Part shown: piece after piece, positions 59,568 through 64,000 of the stretch
Layout of the letters: every line of letters starts with the position of its first letter
Position numbering within the stretch: the stretch's first letter is position 1
Origin: Woeseiaceae bacterium
GTDB taxonomy: Bacteria > Pseudomonadota > Gammaproteobacteria > Steroidobacterales > Woeseiaceae
Reading direction: 5' to 3'
Length of the DNA stretch: 64,000 nt
Assembly (NCBI GenBank): GCA_030065985.1
Contig: JASJCM010000002.1
Location: 1-64,000 of the forward strand
Notes under the pieces: model-generated
Databases searched by the model: none
Told to the model about the DNA's origin: nothing
What the model saw: only the letters and a program-made list of their open reading frames with translations
Translations under genes and position numbers: made by a program

Positions 59568-60824
59568 TCAGGCCGTTTCCTGTTCGTCAACGTTCTCGTC
59601 GTCCTGGACCGAGTCTTCGTCGTCGTCCTCGAGCTGGTCCTCGATGAACTCGTCGGCCTGGCGCAGGTCGCGGTAAACAAGCTCATGCACGCCCAGTGAG
59701 ATGACATCGCCGTCACGCAGGCGATACTTCTTGATCTGCTTTTCACCCAGGAACACGCCATTCGTGCTGTTGAGGTCTTCGATGACGGCACCGTCATCGT
59801 CACTGATCAGCTGGGCGTGGTGGCGGCTGACAAACTTGCTCTTGATGTAGACCTCATTGTCGGGCGAGCGGCCGATGATGATGCGCCCGGGTGGGAAAGA
59901 CTGCTCCGATACTACGGCTCCCTCAGAGTGAACCTCGAGACGTGTGACATTGCCATCCTGCTCGCGGTCCTGGATCTGCTGCAGTTTCTGGTGGATACCC
60001 GTTGTGCTCTCGTGCTCCTCCCAGTTCAGCTCGGCAACGGCAGCCATGACGTCGTCGTGGCTTACGCCAGTCTTCTCGTCCGCAAATGCGCACAACAGCG
60101 CCGTATCGCACAGTGTGTTAATGAGTCGAGGCACGCCACCCGTGTATTTGTGAATGATGTCGAACGAGTCGTCACCGAACAGGCCTCTATCGGGCGCGCC
60201 GGCCACCTGGAGCCGATGCTCGATGTACTCGCGCATCTCGTGCCGGTCGAGCGGTCCGATGTGAAACCGCAGGCGCACGCGCTGTACGAGCTGCTTGAGG
60301 CTTGGCGAATCGAGTGTGTCGCGCAGTTCCGGCTGACCGGCCAGGATGATGCGCAGCACCTTTTCCTTGTGTGTCTCGATACCCGACATCAGGCGTATTT
60401 CTTCGAGTACCTTGCGGGACAGATTCTGCGCCTCGTCGACAATGAGCACGACCTTCTTGCCGTTCGAGTACTGCTCGATCAGGTACATGTTGAGCATGTC
60501 GAGCAGCTCGACCTTGCGCTTGTTGAACGGCTTGAAGCCAAATTCGGTAAGCACGGCCTGCAGGAACTGGGTCGGCGTCAGCTGGGTCTGGGAGACCACT
60601 GCGTAGACGACATCGTCTTCGAGCTCCGACAGAAACGATTGCAGCAAGGTCGTCTTGCCCGAACCGATCTCGCCGGTTATGACAACAAAGCCGTCCGCGA
60701 GCCAGATGGTCGATTCCATGTAGGCTTTGGCACGGGCGTGTTGCTTGCTCCAGTAGAGGAACTCTGGGTCCGGCGTCAGCCGAAACGGTTGCTCCTGCAA
60801 ATTGAAATGCTCGAGGTACGACAT
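59568..60824 (-). CDS. ExeA/GspA-type AAA+ ATPase fused to an FHA domain
   Basis: 418 residues. The AAA+ part (1 to about 275) is of the ExeA/PEP-CTERM-associated type: FRLTPDPEFLYWSKQHARA, P-loop ITGEIGSGKTTLL, Walker B VVLIVDEAQNLS, and GGVPRLINTLCDTALL. ExeA normally continues to a membrane helix and peptidoglycan-binding domain; here an FHA domain follows (about 300-390) with IIIGRSPDNEVYI, SRHHAQL and LNSTNGVFL, then a very acidic tail. FHA binds phospho-Thr, so ATPase activity may respond to Ser/Thr phosphorylation. No secretin or GspB gene adjoins. Confidence 0.9.
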   Translation of the reverse strand: MSYLEHFNLQEQPFRLTPDPEFLYWSKQHARAKAYMESTIWLADGFVVITGEIGSGKTTLLQSFLSELEDDVVYAVVSQTQLTPTQFLQAVLTEFGFKPFNKRKVELLDMLNMYLIEQYSNGKKVVLIVDEAQNLSRKVLEEIRLMSGIETHKEKVLRIILAGQPELRDTLDSPSLKQLVQRVRLRFHIGPLDRHEMREYIEHRLQVAGAPDRGLFGDDSFDIIHKYTGGVPRLINTLCDTALLCAFADEKTGVSHDDVMAAVAELNWEEHESTTGIHQKLQQIQDREQDGNVTRLEVHSEGAVVSEQSFPPGRIIIGRSPDNEVYIKSKFVSRHHAQLISDDDGAVIEDLNSTNGVFLGEKQIKKYRLRDGDVISLGVHELVYRDLRQADEFIEDQLEDDDEDSVQDDENVDEQETA

Positions 60825-60878
60825 ACTGAATCGAGTGTACCTGCTTTTGGCGCCCCCGGGCTATGCCGCGTTCCCGGC

Positions 60879-61967
60879 TCAGCACGAGGACTGCGTCACA
60901 ATCCGATAGACAGTGTCGAGAAATTTGTCACGTTCGGCGGGGGCCTCGCCGATCACGGTAATGTGCCCAAGTTTGCGGCCGGGGCGTGGCGATTTGCCAT
61001 AGTCATGGACGTGAGTTTCATCGATTTCCAGTGCGGCAGCCGGGATGTCCCCGATCAGGTTGACCATACCTGCATGACCGACGCTTGCCGTCGAGCCAAG
61101 CGGGCGATTGAGGATCGCACGCAGGTGGTTCTCGAACTGGCTGGTCGCAGAACCCTCGATCGACCAGTGGCCGGAATTATGGACGCGTGGCGCGAACTCG
61201 TTGGCCAGCAATTCGTCGCCGCATACAAACAGTTCCAGCGCGAGTGTGCCGACATAGTCGAGGTGCTCGAGCATGGTTCGAACATACTGTTCGGCGGTTT
61301 CGGCAAGCGCTGGCGCGTCCACCGGCGATCTCGAGGTCCGCAATATGCCGCCCTCGTGAACGTTGTGGCTAAGCGGATAGATGACGATGTCGCCATCCAC
61401 ATTGCGCACGCCGATACAGGAGACTTCGTAGTCGAACGGGACCCATTGCTCGGCGATCAGGTCGTTCCCACCCAGGGTTTGCCAGGCCGTGTCGATATCA
61501 GCCTGCTCACGAAGGACGAACTGGCCTTTGCCGTCATAGCCGAGGCGTCGTGTTTTGATGACGAGCGGCAGGCCGAGTTTGTCGACCGCGGCGTCCAGAT
61601 CATTGCGAGTATCAATCACATGGTAGCCCGGCAACGGGATACCGAGCCGGTCGAACAGCTTCTTTTCGGCGAGCCTGTCCTGGGAGTGCTGCAGCGCACC
61701 GGCAGGCGGGTAGATTGCGACTTTGTCCTCGATCCGATGTAACGCCTCGACGGGCACGTTCTCGAATTCGTAGGTCACAACGTCGCAGGTGGCCGCGAGT
61801 TCTGAGAGGGCCATAGTATCGTCAAACGGTCGCTGGATGACGTGGCCACAAGCTGCCGCCGGTGGTTGATCAGACGGATCGAGGAATACGCACTCAACGC
61901 CGAGATCGCGAGCGGCGAATCCGAGCATCTGGCCGAGTTGGCCGGCGCCTATGATGCCAATGCGCAC
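60879..61967 (-). CDS. purK: N5-carboxyaminoimidazole ribonucleotide synthase
   Basis: ATP-grasp enzyme making N5-CAIR from AIR and bicarbonate, 362 residues. RIGIIGAGQLGQMLGFAARD is the N-terminus, with VIKTRRLGYDGKGQFVL and LALELFVCGDELLANEFAPRVHNSGHW in the ATP-grasp core. GTG at 61967 follows the purE stop by 4 bases; the much longer in-frame extension would run through purE and is rejected. Operon purE-purK. Confidence 0.95.
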   Translation of the reverse strand: MRIGIIGAGQLGQMLGFAARDLGVECVFLDPSDQPPAAACGHVIQRPFDDTMALSELAATCDVVTYEFENVPVEALHRIEDKVAIYPPAGALQHSQDRLAEKKLFDRLGIPLPGYHVIDTRNDLDAAVDKLGLPLVIKTRRLGYDGKGQFVLREQADIDTAWQTLGGNDLIAEQWVPFDYEVSCIGVRNVDGDIVIYPLSHNVHEGGILRTSRSPVDAPALAETAEQYVRTMLEHLDYVGTLALELFVCGDELLANEFAPRVHNSGHWSIEGSATSQFENHLRAILNRPLGSTASVGHAGMVNLIGDIPAAALEIDETHVHDYGKSPRPGRKLGHITVIGEAPAERDKFLDTVYRIVTQSSC

Positions 61968-61971
61968 AGGA

Positions 61972-62460
61972 CTACTTGCGAGGGTCGCTATCGGCCAGGA
62001 CCTTGTCGGTCTGGTTCTTGCGGAACATGTCGAGCGCCTCGGCAACGGCGGCGTCGTTGTTGGCGAGTATGGCAGCGGCAAGCAGGGCAGCGTTAACAGC
62101 GCCGGCCCGGCCAATGGCCATGCTGCCGACCGGGATACCGGCAGGCATCTGGGCAATCGACAGTAGTGAATCCATGCCGCTCAACGCTTTCGACTGCACC
62201 GGCACACCAAGCACGGGAACTCGCGTTTTCGATGCTGCCATGCCAGGCAGGTGCGCAGCGCCGCCAGCGCCCGCGATGATGACCTTGAGACCGCGCTCGA
62301 CCGCAGAACCGGCGTACTCGAACAGCAGGTCCGGCGTACGGTGCGCGGACACTACCTTGACCTCATAGGAAACGCCAAGCTCATCCAGCGTTTCACTGGC
62401 ATGGCGCATCGTCTCCCAGTCGGAGCGCGAGCCCATGATGATGCCGACATCATTACTCAT
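61972..62460 (-). CDS. purE: N5-carboxyaminoimidazole ribonucleotide mutase
   Basis: Class I PurE converting N5-CAIR to CAIR, 162 residues. [35 protein letters not shown] and [24 protein letters not shown] are the active-site loops. First gene of the purEK pair, downstream of the short darP gene on the same strand. Confidence 0.97.
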   Translation of the reverse strand: MSNDVGIIMGSRSDWETMRHASETLDELGVSYEVKVVSAHRTPDLLFEYAGSAVERGLKVIIAGAGGAAHLPGMAASKTRVPVLGVPVQSKALSGMDSLLSIAQMPAGIPVGSMAIGRAGAVNAALLAAAILANNDAAVAEALDMFRKNQTDKVLADSDPRK

Positions 62461-62482
62461 TGTAGATTCCTGGCAAACACTT

Positions 62483-62749
62483 TCACTTGCGGCGCAGGCG
62501 TTCGAGCGCCTGGCGAATCGGTTCCGGATCGTCTAGTCGTCCCATCAGTTTACCGATGTACTGCTTCTGGCGCCGCAATGCGCCGTGTTTCTTCATGCGG
62601 CGCGCCTCGTGAACGGCCTCGAGCAGATCCTCGTCGAGCGGCACAGTCGCCAGGTCAGTCTCACGTAGCATGATCAGCTCCTCACCGAGCTTTTGCAGGG
62701 CGAGATAGGCGCGTTTCCGCGCGCTTTTGCTGGGCTTTGTTTCGTCCAC
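62483..62749 (-). CDS. darP: Half-length DarP/YjgA (DUF615) protein
   Basis: 88 residues aligning with the N-terminal half of YjgA/DarP, a 50S-assembly factor normally about 180 residues: [24 protein letters not shown]-like [17 protein letters not shown] and [30 protein letters not shown]. It stops after LERLRRK where full-length proteins continue with a second helical domain. Only 22 bases separate its stop from purE, so the missing half is not in another frame. Synteny with divergent pmbA, as in E. coli, supports the identity. Confidence 0.88.
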   Translation of the reverse strand: MDETKPSKSARKRAYLALQKLGEELIMLRETDLATVPLDEDLLEAVHEARRMKKHGALRRQKQYIGKLMGRLDDPEPIRQALERLRRK

Positions 62750-62822
62750 CGGCTAAAGTACCTTCCGCGGTCCACCCGCGATCCGGGGGGCGCAGTCTAC
62801 CACGCAAGGAACACATCGAAAC

Positions 62823-64000
62823 ATGGGAACACTCGCGAAACGCGAATCGCTGGGGCGCGACGAGCTGGAGAAGCTGGTCACGCTGGCGCTTGATGAGGCG
62901 AAATCGCTTGGCGTGGACCAGGCGGAGGTCGCCGCCAGCCAGGACATCGGTCTGTCGGCAACGGCTCGTCTCGGTGAGGTTGAGAGCCTTGAGTACACGA
63001 ATGACCGTGGCATCGGCATTACCGTGTACAAAGACTCGCGCAAGGGTAACGCCAGCACATCAGACATCACGGAAGCGGCTATTCGCGAGGCGGTAACCAA
63101 GGCGTGCTCATTTGCGGAACTGACCGCGGCTGACGAGTTTGCCGGGCTCGCCGAGGCCGACCTGATGTGTACCGACATCAAGGATCTGGATCTCGATCAC
63201 CCTTGGGACCTCGATGCCGATGCGGCTATCGCGCTTGCGATCGACTGCGAGAATGCCGGCCGTGCGGTCGATACGAAGATCAGTAATTCCGAGGGTGCAA
63301 CCGTTGCGACGAATCGCGGCGTCCGTGCCTACGGCAATTCCCACGGTTTCGTCGGCAGCTATGCCCGTACCAGTCACAGTATCACTTGCGTCCTGCTCGC
63401 CGACGCCGACGGTGTCATGGAGCGCGATTATCACTATACGTCGGTGCGCTGCGCTGATGATCTGGAAGAGGCGTCACACGTCGGGCAGCTGGCCGGTGAG
63501 AAGACGGTGCGGCGGCTTGGCGCGCGCAAGATCAAGACGACCCGCGCACCGGTGCTTTTCGTCCCCGAGCTCGCAAGAGGATTCATCGGTCACGCGATGA
63601 GCGCAATCGCGGGTGGCGCACAGTACCGACGTGCCTCATTCCTGCTCGACGCAGCGGGCGAAAAACTGTTCCCGGATTTCATGAGCATCCACGAACGACC
63701 GCACTTACCTCGCGGAATGGCCAGCGCGCCCTACGACAGCGAGGGTGTTACGACCTACGACCGCGATATCGTCACCGACGGCGTGCTGCAGGGATATATC
63801 CTGAGCAGTTACTCCGCACGTCGACTTGGCCTGGCAAGCACAGCCAATGCAGGTGGCGCCCAGAACCTGATCGTGCCAGGCGGCGGTAAAGGCAAGAATG
63901 AACTGATTCGCGAGATGGGCACAGGGTTCCTCGTGGAGGAACTGATCGGTCATGGCGTCAACGGCGTCACGGGAGATTACTCGCGGGGTGCTGTCGGCCA
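62823..64000 (+). CDS. pmbA: Metalloprotease PmbA/TldE (3' end outside window)
   Basis: Non-catalytic partner of TldD; open to the window edge, so about 393 of the expected 450 residues are seen. The start MGTLAKRESLGRDELEKLVT is followed by RLGEVESLEYTNDRGIGITVY, KISNSEGATVATNRG, FIGHAMSAIAGGAQYRR and YSARRLGLASTANAGGAQNL, all family hallmarks. The His-x-x-His zinc motif of TldD is absent, as expected for PmbA. Divergent from darP. Confidence 0.96.
   Translation, partial: MGTLAKRESLGRDELEKLVTLALDEAKSLGVDQAEVAASQDIGLSATARLGEVESLEYTNDRGIGITVYKDSRKGNASTSDITEAAIREAVTKACSFAELTAADEFAGLAEADLMCTDIKDLDLDHPWDLDADAAIALAIDCENAGRAVDTKISNSEGATVATNRGVRAYGNSHGFVGSYARTSHSITCVLLADADGVMERDYHYTSVRCADDLEEASHVGQLAGEKTVRRLGARKIKTTRAPVLFVPELARGFIGHAMSAIAGGAQYRRASFLLDAAGEKLFPDFMSIHERPHLPRGMASAPYDSEGVTTYDRDIVTDGVLQGYILSSYSARRLGLASTANAGGAQNLIVPGGGKGKNELIREMGTGFLVEELIGHGVNGVTGDYSRGAVG

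Noticed and set aside
59557-59580. Hairpin CGGCCT/AGGCCG between convergent genes as a terminator
   Set aside because: Only three T residues follow and it overlaps the ATPase stop; kept as a note under the neighbouring gene rather than a feature.
61968-62156. N-terminal extension of purK through purE
   Set aside because: The Ser/Pro/Arg-rich translation is a frame-shifted reading of purE; GTG 61967 gives a standard PurK start.

Overview
The window is a dense, about 60% GC bacterial chromosome segment. The gene content points to a gammaproteobacterium, probably an environmental or marine lineage outside the Enterobacterales. Evidence for this is the set of gammaproteobacterial gene blocks: rpoA-rplQ; uvrA divergent from a transporter plus ssb; miaB-phoH-like-ybeY-corC-lnt-leuS-lptE; holA-nadD-rsfS-rlmH; maf-rng-yhdP-nit-tldD; and purK-purE-darP divergent from pmbA. 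A fused ATP sulfurylase/APS kinase, an ExeA-type ATPase fused to an FHA domain, and several unrecognised membrane proteins suggest a lineage such as Woeseiales/Chromatiales, but this is inference. No tRNA, rRNA, CRISPR array, prophage or insertion sequence was recognised, and no gene-free stretch exceeds 300 bases.

Layout. 1-1420: end of the ribosomal/RNA-polymerase alpha operon and its terminator. 1438-7000: patatin-like lipase, a small gene behind a CRP-like site and apparently using an ATT start, an SDR oxidoreductase, then leftward genes (TPR-like secreted protein, LysR regulator, pepQ). Two copies of a structured RNA/terminator element with C-rich loops border the LysR-TPR pair. 7026-9751: ggt and trpS. 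9756-15967: a rightward run of small, tightly packed genes (VOC proteins, GNATs, methyltransferase, TerB-like, upp, MAPEG, and three very short ORFs). 15959-18130: uup and slyX. 18216-25140: an accessory block with a 1345-residue membrane protein that looks like a fusion, a DUF2238 membrane protein, a lipase-like hydrolase, a DUF7832 protein with a membrane tail, and a small tail-anchored protein. 25311-34763: fadH-like, ATP-grasp, uvrA, MFS, ssb and sat-cysC. 34772-43024: miaB to lptE. 43021-48201: a block separating lptE from holA (HExxH protein, membrane proteins, hisI, cysS, sufE, yidD, Trm112-like). 48198-58909: holA to tldD. 58950-62749: a small CRP-site-linked gene, ExeA-FHA ATPase, purK, purE and a half-length darP. 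62823 to the end: pmbA, cut by the window edge.

How the parts work together. Housekeeping modules cover translation (rplQ, trpS, leuS, cysS, miaB, ybeY, rlmH, rsfS), envelope building (lnt, lptE, yhdP, yidD), DNA repair and replication (uvrA, ssb, holA), nucleotide and amino-acid metabolism (upp, purE/K, hisI, nadD) and sulfur activation (sat-cysC, sufE). The most novel signals are regulatory or small: the duplicated C-rich-loop RNA element with compensatory base changes, two small-protein genes with the same CRP-like promoter geometry, several ORFs under 60 codons with strong ribosome binding sites, and the large membrane protein with an internal signal-peptide-like segment.
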